Assembly: GCA_013205335.1 (NCBI GenBank) | Contig: JABMNB010000593.1 | Location: 1-11,945, forward strand | Direction: 5' to 3' | DNA length: 11,945 nucleotides | Source: Rhodospirillales bacterium | GTDB taxonomy: Bacteria; Pseudomonadota; Alphaproteobacteria; Reyranellales; Reyranellaceae | Shown: piece by piece, positions 1-6,372 of the stretch | How positions within the stretch are numbered: the first letter of the stretch is position 1 | How the letters are laid out: every line of letters starts with the position of its first letter | Made by a program: the position numbers and the translations under genes | The notes under the pieces: model-generated | The model's input: the letters and a program-made list of their open reading frames with translations, nothing else | The model's database searches: none | Told to the model about the DNA's origin: nothing

Positions 1-2
1 AT

Positions 3-269
3 CCCAAACAGGAAAAGCGCTCCCGTCTCGCCGCCGGCGCCCTCTATCACGCAACGACGGCGGCACTCCTGGCCTGGGAAGGCGCGACGCTCGGCGCCGA
101 AGGCGGCGACGCCCGCCGCCTGCTCCTGTCACGCCTGGTCATCGAACATCGGTTGGCACCGCAAGATCCGCTGTCGCTTGGCGAGTCAGGCTGGGAGGAG
201 GAAGCCATCAACCTCCTCCTCGACGACGCGCCGGTACCGTTGGCGAGGGCTAACGCGTTGCTTTCTTAA
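3..269 (+). CDS. Acyl-CoA dehydrogenase-like protein, C-terminal end (5' truncated by window edge)
   Basis: The reading frame is open from the first full codon at position 3 to TAA at 267-269, giving the last 88 residues of a protein that begins outside the window. The visible part is helical and alanine/leucine rich, with the pattern RLAAGALYHATTAALLAWEG, then DARRLLLSRLVIEHRL and APVPLARANALLS. This pattern resembles the C-terminal helical domain of acyl-CoA dehydrogenase homologues of the AidB/DNA-alkylation-response branch. It is a recognition from memory, not from a search. The flavin-binding and catalytic regions lie outside the window, so neither substrate nor activity can be judged. 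The gene converges on the leftward membrane-protein gene and both end at a GC-rich hairpin. An unrelated helical protein remains possible. Confidence 0.6.
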   Translation, partial: PKQEKRSRLAAGALYHATTAALLAWEGATLGAEGGDARRLLLSRLVIEHRLAPQDPLSLGESGWEEEAINLLLDDAPVPLARANALLS

Positions 270-270
270 G

Positions 271-331
271 GGACCAAACAGGCCTCCCGGCCCGCATCAT
301 GATTATGAGTGGGCCGGGAGGCCCGTGGTCC
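271..331. terminator. GC-rich perfect hairpin between convergent genes, likely bidirectional terminator
   Basis: A perfect 13-bp inverted repeat pairs 281-293 (GGCCTCCCGGCCC) with 311-323 (GGGCCGGGAGGCC) around a 17-base loop. An outer 5-bp pairing adds GGACC at 271-275 with GGTCC at 327-331. It starts just after the stop of the rightward gene (269), and the stop of the leftward gene (303-305) sits in the loop. On the leftward transcript the stem is followed by TGTTTGG, a weak U tract. On the rightward transcript no U tract follows. Termination is inferred from position and stem strength; a purely structural 3' end is the alternative. Confidence 0.6.
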
Positions 332-839
332 GGCTGCGCCGCCACTTCAGGACACGCGGGACCGCAATCCAGACCCACGGCAGCAGGATCACGAAGACGG
401 CAGGCAATGCCATCGTGTAGTACCTGACGTACCAGCGCCATGGTTGATCCCAGCCGTCGCGGTCGGTCCTGTCGTCGCGCGAATGCCACGTCGTCGTAAA
501 GGTGTGGGCCGGCGTGAACATCACACCCAGGGAAGTATAAGTCAGCGCAAACTGCCCATCATTTTCCGGCGAGACGCTAATGGCCGAGGAACCGCGCAGG
601 GCGCAAGGCTTCAGGTCGCACGCAATCTCGCCGTTCGTCGGCAACCTGCCGTTTATGCGGCGAAACTCCTCAACCCGCGGCCCCATCTCTTTCAGCCTGC
701 CGATGGCGCCGCGAACGCTTTGCGCCTTGTCACGTGGAGGCAGATCGTAATCGATAAAGACCAGGGCAACGCCGCCGATTACCCCGAAGAATGACGCGAC
801 GAAAGCAAAGCACACGACTTTGACGATGCGTTCGATCAT
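303..839 (-). CDS. Hypothetical two-helix membrane protein (178 aa)
   Basis: I do not recognise a named family. The protein has a hydrophobic segment at residues 7-29, a polar stretch of about 110 residues, a second hydrophobic segment at about 142-163 and a short basic tail (KWRRSR). This suggests two transmembrane helices with the middle part on one side of the membrane, probably the periplasm. The middle part contains KEMGPRVEEFRRINGRLPT, which looks like the helix-plus-GRYP pattern found after the N-terminal helix of pilin-like and pseudopilin proteins, and a C74/C79 cysteine pair. No prepilin peptidase site is visible. The ATG at 839 was chosen because it directly precedes the hydrophobic segment and follows GAGGGCGG. 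A longer frame reaching 1085 would run inside the upstream gene, and its extra residues look non-coding. It lies 31 bases after the racemase-like gene and may share its transcript. Confidence 0.7.
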   Translation of the reverse strand: MIERIVKVVCFAFVASFFGVIGGVALVFIDYDLPPRDKAQSVRGAIGRLKEMGPRVEEFRRINGRLPTNGEIACDLKPCALRGSSAISVSPENDGQFALTYTSLGVMFTPAHTFTTTWHSRDDRTDRDGWDQPWRWYVRYYTMALPAVFVILLPWVWIAVPRVLKWRRSRTTGLPAHS

Positions 840-870
840 GACAGCCGCCCTCAGCGCGTGATCGAAGGGA

Positions 871-1983
871 CTATCCGGATCGACCGAGCACTTCCTCATT
901 ATGCTCGCCCAGCAGCGGTTCGCGATAGACCGGACTTGATGGTTCGTCCTTGAAGCGCACCACGGGGCCGAAGTGGAGGCGGCCATGCTCGTCCGCGACC
1001 ATGAAGCCGCGCTTCTGCAGGTTGGCGTCGGCGATTGCCTCCGGCAGCGTGTTGACCGGGCCGTAGCAGATGTCGAGCGTGGCAAGGGTGTCCATCCAGT
1101 GGGCGAGCGGCTTCGACTTGAACGTCTGCTCGAGGAACTCCATCACCGGCTTCTGATGTGCGCCGGGCCATTCGCAGAGCCCGGCCATCTCCGGTTTGCC
1201 GAGTGCGCCCAGCAGGTTCTTGATGAACTTCATCTCCTGGCCCGCGATCACGAGCTGGCGGCCGTCGGACGTGTCGTAGACGCGGTAGAAGGCCGAGCCG
1301 CCGGTCGTGCGCTGCTGCTTCACGTCGGGCGCCTTGTTCTCGGCGAATGTCGTGCCGACGACGTTGGCGCAGGAGGCCATCAGCGATTCGTGCATCGAGA
1401 CGTCGATGTAGTCGCCGCGGCCGGTATCCTTGCGCCGCAGCAGCGCCATCAGCACGCCGGCCAGACCATGAAGACCGCTCACCAGATCGGCGACCGGGAT
1501 GCCGGGGATGGCGGGACGTCCGTCGTCGCCCAGGGTCAGGCTCAACACGCCGGTCATGGCCTCCAGCGCAAGATCGTGCGCGGCGCGGCCGGGATAGGCG
1601 CCGTCCTGGCCGAAGGCGCTGATCGAGCAATAGACGATGCCAGGATTTTTTGCCGCGACCGCTTCGTAACCAATGCCGAAGCGGGCCGCGACGCCGGGCC
1701 GGAACGATTCGACCAGCACGTCGGCCTCGCAGGCGAGACGGAAGAGATCGGCGCGGCCCTGCTCGCTCTTGAGATCGAGCACGACGCTCTTCTTGCCGCG
1801 TCCCATGTTGCGGAAGAACACCGAGGTGCGCTGGTCGGGCGGCAGGATGTGACGGCCGGGATCGCCTTCGCCCGGCGGCTCGACCTTGATGACCTCGGCG
1901 CCGTGATCGGCCAGCGAGGTGGTGAGATACGGCCCCGGCAGGAACGAGGAGAGATCGACGACCTTGATGCCCTGAAGTTTCAT
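871..1983 (-). CDS. CaiB/BaiF family III CoA-transferase-fold protein, alpha-methylacyl-CoA racemase-like
   Basis: This 370-residue protein has the CaiB/BaiF fold signature: an N-terminal LQGIKVVDLSSFLPGPYLT block, HGAEVIKVEPPGEGDPGR, then GKKSVVLDLKSEQG, and an IDVSMHESL block near residues 193-201. Family III enzymes move CoA between carboxylic acids through an aspartyl intermediate. D137 is the expected aspartate. The residue before it is His (H136), and 30 residues later comes D166 (PVADLVSG), followed by E250 in VIAGQEMKF. From memory, that His/Asp/Glu arrangement and spacing matches alpha-methylacyl-CoA racemases (human H122/D152; mycobacterial H126/D156/E241). Racemase or epimerase activity is therefore as likely as CoA transfer. 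The length fits either. Its ATG overlaps the upstream gene's TGA (ATGA, 1980-1983), implying translational coupling. Family is confident; reaction is uncertain. Confidence 0.9.
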   Translation of the reverse strand: MKLQGIKVVDLSSFLPGPYLTTSLADHGAEVIKVEPPGEGDPGRHILPPDQRTSVFFRNMGRGKKSVVLDLKSEQGRADLFRLACEADVLVESFRPGVAARFGIGYEAVAAKNPGIVYCSISAFGQDGAYPGRAAHDLALEAMTGVLSLTLGDDGRPAIPGIPVADLVSGLHGLAGVLMALLRRKDTGRGDYIDVSMHESLMASCANVVGTTFAENKAPDVKQQRTTGGSAFYRVYDTSDGRQLVIAGQEMKFIKNLLGALGKPEMAGLCEWPGAHQKPVMEFLEQTFKSKPLAHWMDTLATLDICYGPVNTLPEAIADANLQKRGFMVADEHGRLHFGPVVRFKDEPSSPVYREPLLGEHNEEVLGRSG

Positions 1984-3125
1984 GAGGACTTGCCCAGAAG
2001 CGCTTCGTTGTCGGCGCCGAGCGGCGAACAGGCGGCCTGCGCCGGCCGCTCACCGTCGATGCGCAGCGGATTGCCGAGGATGCGCAGCTCACCCTTCACC
2101 GGATGCGGCACGGAAGAGACCATGCCGGTCTCGCGCGCGAAGGAACTGTCGAGCGCCTGATCGAGGCGATAGACCGGCGCCGCCGGCAGCAGCCCGTTCA
2201 TCGCCGAGAGCCACTCCGCCGTACTGCGCGTGCGGAACGTCACGTCGAGCTCGGCCGACATCGCCGCGCGGTTCTTCGCCCGCGTGTTGGGATCGGGGAA
2301 ACGCGGATCGATCGCCAGATCGCCGCGACCCGTCACTTCGCACAAGGACAGCCAGAACTTCTGGGTCATGCACATGATGAAGATCCAGCCATCCTTCGTC
2401 GGGAAAGTCTGGACCGGCGCCAGCGAGAGATGCGCGCTCCGGGGCACCCGCGGCGAGACATCGCCCTCGTTCAGGTACCAGAGGCCGGGATAGGTGAGCT
2501 GGTGCATGGCGACGTCGTAGAGGCAGGTGTCGACGTCGCAGCCCTGCCCCGTCGTGCGGGCGCGCAGCAGGCAGGCGAGCAGGCCAACGATGCCGGTCAG
2601 GCCGCTCATGCTGTCGATCATCGAGACACCGACCCGCGTCGGCGGTCCGTCGGGCTCGCCCGTCAACTCCATCAGCCCGGCCTCGGCCTGCATCAGAAAG
2701 TCGTAGCCCGGCCAATCCTTGCGCTCGTTGTCGCGGCCGTAGGCGGAGATGTGCAGGCAGACGATCGAAGGCTTCAGGTGCCTGAGGCTCGCATAGTCGA
2801 TACCGAGCTTCACCGGCTGCGTGCCGCGCATGTTGTTCACGACGCAGTCGGCGCCCTTGACCAGCGCCTCGAACTGCCGGCGCCCCTCGACCGACTTCAT
2901 GTCGAGGGTCACGCTCTTCTTGCCGAGGTTCCAGGCCTGGAAGTATTCGCTGTCGTCCGTTCCCAGCCTGTAGGGCCCGACCTGGCGCGAGGGATCGCCA
3001 CCCTGCGGCGACTCGATCTTGATCACCTCGGCGCCGAGTTCGGCGAGGAACATCGTGCCGTAGGGACCCGCGCCGAACTGCTCCAGAGTCAGGACACGGA
3101 TGCCCTCGAGCGGCTTGCCGTTCAT
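1980..3125 (-). CDS. CaiB/BaiF family III CoA-transferase
   Basis: The 381-residue protein (from ATG at 3125) begins MNGKPLEGIRVLTLEQFGAG and carries AELGAEVIKIESPQGGDPSR, LGKKSVTLDMKS and the transferase-type motif WPGYDFLMQAEAGLMELTG. D142 is the expected catalytic aspartate of family III CoA-transferases, and Tyr replaces the racemase-type His before it. The EPDGPPTRVGVSMIDSMSGL stretch resembles CoA-transferases acting on dicarboxylates, such as the succinyl-CoA:hydroxymethylglutarate type; the substrate is unknown. The start choice is not certain. ATG 3125 follows the upstream TGA by 8 bases and gives the usual family N-terminus. A GTG at 3137 would give a GTGA overlap with the dehydrogenase stop, and an ATG at 3161 would overlap it by 28 bases. 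The downstream gene overlaps this one by four bases. Expected to be cytoplasmic. Confidence 0.92.
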   Translation of the reverse strand: MNGKPLEGIRVLTLEQFGAGPYGTMFLAELGAEVIKIESPQGGDPSRQVGPYRLGTDDSEYFQAWNLGKKSVTLDMKSVEGRRQFEALVKGADCVVNNMRGTQPVKLGIDYASLRHLKPSIVCLHISAYGRDNERKDWPGYDFLMQAEAGLMELTGEPDGPPTRVGVSMIDSMSGLTGIVGLLACLLRARTTGQGCDVDTCLYDVAMHQLTYPGLWYLNEGDVSPRVPRSAHLSLAPVQTFPTKDGWIFIMCMTQKFWLSLCEVTGRGDLAIDPRFPDPNTRAKNRAAMSAELDVTFRTRSTAEWLSAMNGLLPAAPVYRLDQALDSSFARETGMVSSVPHPVKGELRILGNPLRIDGERPAQAACSPLGADNEALLGKSS

Positions 3126-3133
3126 GCCTGCGC

Positions 3134-4294
3134 TCACGTGATGGCGTTCCGCTTGACCCATTGCTTGGCAATGATGATGCGCTGCATCTCATTGGTGCCC
3201 TCGCCGATGCAGGTCAGCGGCGCATCGCGATAGAGCCGCTCGATGTCGTATTCCTTGGAGTAGCCGTAGGCGCCGTGGATGCGCATCGACTCGATGCTGT
3301 TCTCCAGGGCGGCCTCCGAAGAGAAATACTTGGCCATGCCGGCTTCCATGTCGCAGCGTTCGCCGCGGTCGAAGATGGCGGCGGCGTCGAGCGTCAGCAG
3401 ACGGGCGGCGCGGGCGCGCGTCGCCATTTCGCCGAGCTTGAGCTGGATCGCCTGATGCTCGCAGATCGGCTTGCCGAAGGTTCGGCGTGTCTGCGCATAG
3501 CTGGTCGCCAGCCGCAGCGCTCCCTCGGCGATGCCGACACCGCGCGAGGCGACGTTGATGCGCCCGAGCTCGAGCCCTCCCGCGACCTGGGCGAAGCCCT
3601 GGCCCTCGACCTCGCCGATCAGGTGATCGGCCGGAATCCTGTAGTCCTCGAACACCAGCTCGCCCGAATCGATCGACTTGTAGCCGAGCTTCTCCAGCTT
3701 GCGGCCCACCTTGAAGCCCGGCCCCTTGGGCGTGATGAACAGGCTCATGCCGGTATGGCGCGGATTGGCCTGCGGATCGGTCTTCACCAGCATGGCGAAG
3801 CAGTGGCCTTCGATGCCGTTGGAGATCCAGGTCTTGGTGCCGTTGATCACGTAGCCGTCGTTGCCGTCGCGCCTGGCCACCATGCGGATCGATTGCAGGT
3901 CGGTCCCGGCATCGGGCTCGGTGAGCGCGAGGCCGCCCCTGATCTCGCCCGAGGCGAATTTGGGCAACCAGCGCTCCTTCTGGCGCGGCGTGCCGAACTT
4001 TTCGACGGCCAGCGCCAGCATCAGATGGGAGTTGAAGATGCCGGTGATGGCCATCCATACCGACGAGACGCGCATCACGATCTCGGCATAGGTCGTCGCC
4101 GGCAGACCGAGGCCGCCATATTCCGGGCTGATCGTGGCACCGAACAGCCCCAGCTCCTTCATCTGCTCGACGATCTCGGCCGGCCACTTGTCGGCGTGGT
4201 CGAACTCCTTGACGCGCGGCGCCACCTCGCGGTCGATCCACCGGTCGATGGTGGCAAACAGCTGGGCTTCGTCGGCTTTTTCGATCGTCTTCAT
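3134..4294 (-). CDS. Acyl-CoA dehydrogenase
   Basis: This full-length (386-residue) flavoprotein of the acyl-CoA dehydrogenase family forms the alpha-beta double bond of an acyl-CoA and passes electrons to electron-transfer flavoprotein. Visible landmarks in order are FGATISPEYGGLGLPA (about 51-66), GLALTEPDAGTDLQSI (121-136, acyl-CoA dehydrogenase signature 1), KTWISNG (154-160), RRTFGKPICEHQAIQ (270-284) and the C-terminal signature RIHGAYGYSKEYDIERLYRDA. GEGTNEMQRIIIAKQ follows; E365 is the likely catalytic base, as in medium-chain-type enzymes. The sequence resembles glutaryl-, butyryl- and short-branched-chain dehydrogenases, and chain specificity cannot be read from it. ATG 4294 follows a strong GGGAGGA Shine-Dalgarno. 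It is the first gene of the leftward set and is followed at once by two CaiB-fold genes, suggesting the product acts on a CoA ester they make. Confidence 0.95.
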   Translation of the reverse strand: MKTIEKADEAQLFATIDRWIDREVAPRVKEFDHADKWPAEIVEQMKELGLFGATISPEYGGLGLPATTYAEIVMRVSSVWMAITGIFNSHLMLALAVEKFGTPRQKERWLPKFASGEIRGGLALTEPDAGTDLQSIRMVARRDGNDGYVINGTKTWISNGIEGHCFAMLVKTDPQANPRHTGMSLFITPKGPGFKVGRKLEKLGYKSIDSGELVFEDYRIPADHLIGEVEGQGFAQVAGGLELGRINVASRGVGIAEGALRLATSYAQTRRTFGKPICEHQAIQLKLGEMATRARAARLLTLDAAAIFDRGERCDMEAGMAKYFSSEAALENSIESMRIHGAYGYSKEYDIERLYRDAPLTCIGEGTNEMQRIIIAKQWVKRNAIT

Positions 4295-4298
4295 CTTG

Positions 4299-4305
4299 TC
4301 CTCCC
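4299..4305 (-). promoter_or_regulatory. Strong Shine-Dalgarno of the acyl-CoA dehydrogenase gene
   Basis: Read on the minus strand this is GGGAGGA, followed by CAAG and the ATG at 4294, and it fixes the start of the dehydrogenase gene. The segment GGACAAG directly before the ATG (4295-4301) is exactly complementary to CTTGTCC at 4335-4341. The GGAGGA core (4299-4304) is also complementary to TCCTCC at 4325-4330. The ribosome-binding site could therefore be masked by two mutually exclusive pairings. Confidence 0.7.
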
Positions 4306-4352
4306 GGCAGACATCATGCCCGACGGAGGAAAGCGGACAAGGCCGCGGAGCC

Positions 4353-4745
4353 TCAGGACGAAATCTGGCGCCCCAGAAGCTCGTGAATACGGAGCTGGAG
4401 ATCTTCCTGATCGTAGGGATTGGCGATCACGGAGGCGTCCCCGCAGAGATGGTCGGCTTCTGTCGCCGCCCGCACGACACCCGAAGTCAGGATCACCTTC
4501 ACGTCGGGCCGCTCGCGGCGCACCCAGTGCGCCAGATCGATCCCATCCCTCTCACCCGGCATATGGACGTCGGCGAACACGACGTCGACCGTCACCCCGG
4601 CCTGCAGAACCAGGATCGCCTCGTCGCCGCTTCTGGCCTCGACGACGCGAAAGCCGCATTCGCACAGATATTCGGAGATGGCCATGCGAATGAGGACTTC
4701 GTCGTCGACCACGAGAACGGTCGGCCCGGAAGTCGCGGCGGGCAT
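4353..4745 (-). CDS. Single-domain response regulator (CheY-like receiver) with Lys-to-Asn change
   Basis: The protein is a lone receiver domain of 130 residues with no output domain. Numbered from the ATG at 4745, the acidic pair is D14-D15 (VLVVDDE), the phospho-accepting aspartate is D59 (FADVHMPG), and the switch Thr/Ser is T87-S88 (ILTSG). The position of the conserved receiver lysine (normally KPY or KPF) is N109 in IANPYD. The Lys normally contacts the phosphoryl group, so signalling may be altered. No histidine kinase gene is adjacent. ATG 4745 was chosen because GGAG (4755-4758) lies nine bases upstream. An in-frame ATG at 4772 would add nine residues but has no clear Shine-Dalgarno. 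It lies 58 bases upstream of the dehydrogenase on the same strand and divergently from the Bug gene. Co-transcription with the dehydrogenase is possible but not shown. Confidence 0.88.
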   Translation of the reverse strand: MPAATSGPTVLVVDDEVLIRMAISEYLCECGFRVVEARSGDEAILVLQAGVTVDVVFADVHMPGERDGIDLAHWVRRERPDVKVILTSGVVRAATEADHLCGDASVIANPYDQEDLQLRIHELLGRQISS

Positions 4746-4812
4746 TCGCGAAGACTCCAAGGCTTGATTCATCGCTGTGCAACGCCGCGCACGGTCTTTT
4801 GTTGGGCGATCC

Positions 4813-4834
4813 TTGGCACTAGGCGGCCTGCCAA
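4813..4834. promoter_or_regulatory. Inverted repeat TTGGCA-N10-TGCCAA in a divergent intergenic region, candidate operator
   Basis: Perfect 6-bp half sites TTGGCA (4813-4818) and TGCCAA (4829-4834) flank ten bases in the only divergent promoter region of the window, between the response regulator and the Bug gene. The size and symmetry suit a dimeric regulator. TTGGCA could also serve as a -35-like box, but I could not find a convincing -10 at 16-18 bases. The regulatory role is inferred from symmetry and location only. Confidence 0.3.
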
Positions 4835-4867
4835 CGCTCGTGCATCATACGCACTGAACAAATCTAC

Positions 4868-4873
4868 AAAGGA
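4868..4873 (+). promoter_or_regulatory. Shine-Dalgarno of the Bug solute-binding protein gene
   Basis: AAAGGA is followed by an A-rich seven-base spacer and ATG at 4881. It decides the start against a much longer in-frame open stretch beginning at 4134, which lacks a signal peptide at its N-terminus and overlaps the response regulator gene on the other strand. Confidence 0.7.
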
Positions 4874-4880
4874 AAAAAAG

Positions 4881-5855
4881 ATGAGGAGACGTCACTTCAC
4901 CGCCGGCCTGGCGACGCTGCCGTTCGTGCCAACCTTCGCTCTCGCGCAGGGCGCCGACTGGCCCAACCGCAATGTCCGCATCGTCTGCCCGTTCACGCCG
5001 GGCGGCTCGCAGGACAATATCGCCCGCCGCCTCGCCGTGAAGCTCAGTGACGAATTCGGCCAGACCTTCGTCGTCGAAAACCGCACCGGCGCGGGCGGCT
5101 CGATCGCCGCCGACAATGTCGCCAAGTCGCCACCCGACGGCTACTCGGTGCTGCTGGGCAACATCGGCAGCCACGCGCTGGTGCCGCACCTCTATCGCAG
5201 GCCGGCCTACAACGCCGTTACCGACCTAGAGACCGTGGCCTGGATCGGCACCCAGCCCAACCTGCTGTGCTGCAATCCCAACTTCCCGCACGATACGCTG
5301 CCCAAGCTGATCGAGGCGGCGAAGAAGGAGCCCGGCAAGTATTCGTTCGGCTCGTCCGGTCTCGGCACCTCGCCGACCCTGACGATGGAGTTGTTCAAGC
5401 AGAAGACCGGCGTCGACATCACCTTTATCAGCTATCGCGGCGCTGCCGCGGCGGCCGCAGACGTGCTGGCCGGCCACTTGCCGATGGTCATCTCCAACAT
5501 CGATTCGCTGATGAGCCAGGTGAGCGCGGGCAAGCTGAAGCCCATGGCGTCGAGCGGCGCCAAGCGGTCGCCGGTGACACCCGACACGCCGACCTTCGCC
5601 GAGGTCGTATCGCCCGATCTCGTGGTGACGTCGTGGTCGATCTGGGCCGTGCCGACCGGCACGCCGGCCAGGATCAAGGACAGGCTGCGCGTGGCGACCG
5701 AGAAGGCGCTGAAGTCGCCCGACGTCATGGCGAGCATGAAGGCGGGCGGCTTCGAGCCCGGCATCATGACGGTTCCGGAGATCGACGCCTATATCCAGAC
5801 CGAGATCAAGCGCTGGGGCGAGGTCATTCGTGCCGCGGGCATCAAGCCGGAGTAG
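4881..5855 (+). CDS. Tripartite tricarboxylate transporter (Bug/TctC family) solute-binding protein
   Basis: This 324-residue exported protein should bind a small carboxylate in the periplasm and hand it to a TctAB-type membrane partner. It starts with an arginine-rich signal peptide (RRRHF, then a hydrophobic stretch) with likely cleavage after ALA at residue 22. The RR-x-F pattern is compatible with Tat export. Family landmarks are WPNRNVRIVCPFTPGGSQDNIAR (27-49), VVENRTGAGGSIAADNVAKSPPDGYSVL (64-91), SYRGAAAAAADVLAGHLPM (184-202) and the C-terminal EIKRWGEVIRAAGIKPE. The family normally places an Asp (here D45) in the first ligand loop. Length is typical. No tctA or tctB gene is in the window, as is common for the expanded orphan Bug proteins of alpha- and betaproteobacteria. 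A downstream glycosylase gene starts inside its last codons. The ligand is unknown. Confidence 0.95.
   Translation: MRRRHFTAGLATLPFVPTFALAQGADWPNRNVRIVCPFTPGGSQDNIARRLAVKLSDEFGQTFVVENRTGAGGSIAADNVAKSPPDGYSVLLGNIGSHALVPHLYRRPAYNAVTDLETVAWIGTQPNLLCCNPNFPHDTLPKLIEAAKKEPGKYSFGSSGLGTSPTLTMELFKQKTGVDITFISYRGAAAAAADVLAGHLPMVISNIDSLMSQVSAGKLKPMASSGAKRSPVTPDTPTFAEVVSPDLVVTSWSIWAVPTGTPARIKDRLRVATEKALKSPDVMASMKAGGFEPGIMTVPEIDAYIQTEIKRWGEVIRAAGIKPE
5820..5823 (+). promoter_or_regulatory. Shine-Dalgarno supporting a GTG start for the glycosylase gene
   Basis: GAGG lies six bases before GTG 5830, inside the last codons of the Bug gene. No in-frame ATG occurs between there and the conserved LDLVFCGTAP block, so this site decides the start and creates a 26-base overlap. 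Confidence 0.55.
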
Positions 5856-6372
5856 CCCTCTCATCCCGGACCTTCTGGCACCAGGGCTCGACCTGGTGTT
5901 TTGCGGCACCGCGCCGAGCCCCGCGTCCTACAGGGCGCGGGCTTACTACGCCAATCCCGGCAATGCCTTCTGGCCGACCCTGCATGCGGTCGGCCTGACG
6001 CCCGAGCGGCTGGCACCGCAGCGCTTTCACGAACTGCTGGGTCTCGGGCTGGGATTGACCGACCTCAACAAGACCGAGGTCGGATCCGACCATGAGCTGA
6101 CGCCCGGGGCGATGGACGCAAACGCGCTGCACGCCAAGCTGCGGCGCTTTCGTCCCGCCGCCATCGCCTTCACCTCCAAGAACGCCGCGTCGCTGGCGCT
6201 TGGCATCAAGGCGCCGGCCTATGGACGACAGGTCGGCACCCTCGAAGGCGCGGTGGCCTTCGTGCTGGCCTCGCCATCGGGCCGCGCGCGCTCCTTCTGG
6301 ACGCTGGCGCCGTGGCAGGAGGCCGCCGCCTTTGTCGCCGAACGGCGACATTTGCGCGAGCGCGCCGCATGA
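5830..6372 (+). CDS. Mismatch-specific uracil-DNA glycosylase homologue (Mug/TDG-like)
   Basis: The 180-residue protein has the uracil-DNA glycosylase superfamily layout: a first loop LDLVFCGTAPS (20-30), ANPGNAFWPTLHAVGLTPERL (41-61), GLGLTDLNKTEVGSDHEL (73-90), FTSKNAASLALG (114-125) and the second loop LASPSGRARSFW (146-157). E. coli Mug has GINPG in motif 1 with the catalytic Asn, HPxNRFW next and NPSG in motif 2. Here motif 1 is GTAPS, so that Asn is Ala. From memory, related proteins such as Deinococcus Mug were proposed to use an Asp elsewhere; D78 or D87 are candidates here. The expected role is removing uracil, ethenocytosine or other deaminated bases from mismatches in the cytoplasm. 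It starts with GTG inside the Bug gene and its stop overlaps the next ATG (ATGA at 6369-6372). Confidence 0.85.
   Translation: MPRASSRSSPLIPDLLAPGLDLVFCGTAPSPASYRARAYYANPGNAFWPTLHAVGLTPERLAPQRFHELLGLGLGLTDLNKTEVGSDHELTPGAMDANALHAKLRRFRPAAIAFTSKNAASLALGIKAPAYGRQVGTLEGAVAFVLASPSGRARSFWTLAPWQEAAAFVAERRHLRERAA

Noticed and set aside
840..1085. Upstream extension of the small membrane protein
   Set aside because: It would overlap the racemase-like gene, its residues are Arg/Ser rich like out-of-frame translation, and the ATG at 839 starts directly before the first membrane helix.
973..2160. Rightward open frame of 395 codons opposite the racemase-like gene
   Set aside because: An antisense shadow in high-GC DNA; the CaiB-fold gene on the other strand explains the region.
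2103..3233. Rightward open frame of 376 codons opposite the CoA-transferase
   Set aside because: It mirrors the codon phase of the real leftward gene and has no start signal or family pattern.
3161..4693. Long rightward open frame of 510 codons opposite the acyl-CoA dehydrogenase and response regulator
   Set aside because: The opposite strand has clear family proteins with start signals. The frame is a GC-rich shadow with composition typical of antisense frames (many D, R, L, H) and no recognisable motif.
4134..4880. Long N-terminal extension of the Bug protein in the same frame
   Set aside because: The signal peptide begins at 4881 after a good Shine-Dalgarno. The extension lies antisense to the dehydrogenase and response regulator genes and is not Bug-like.
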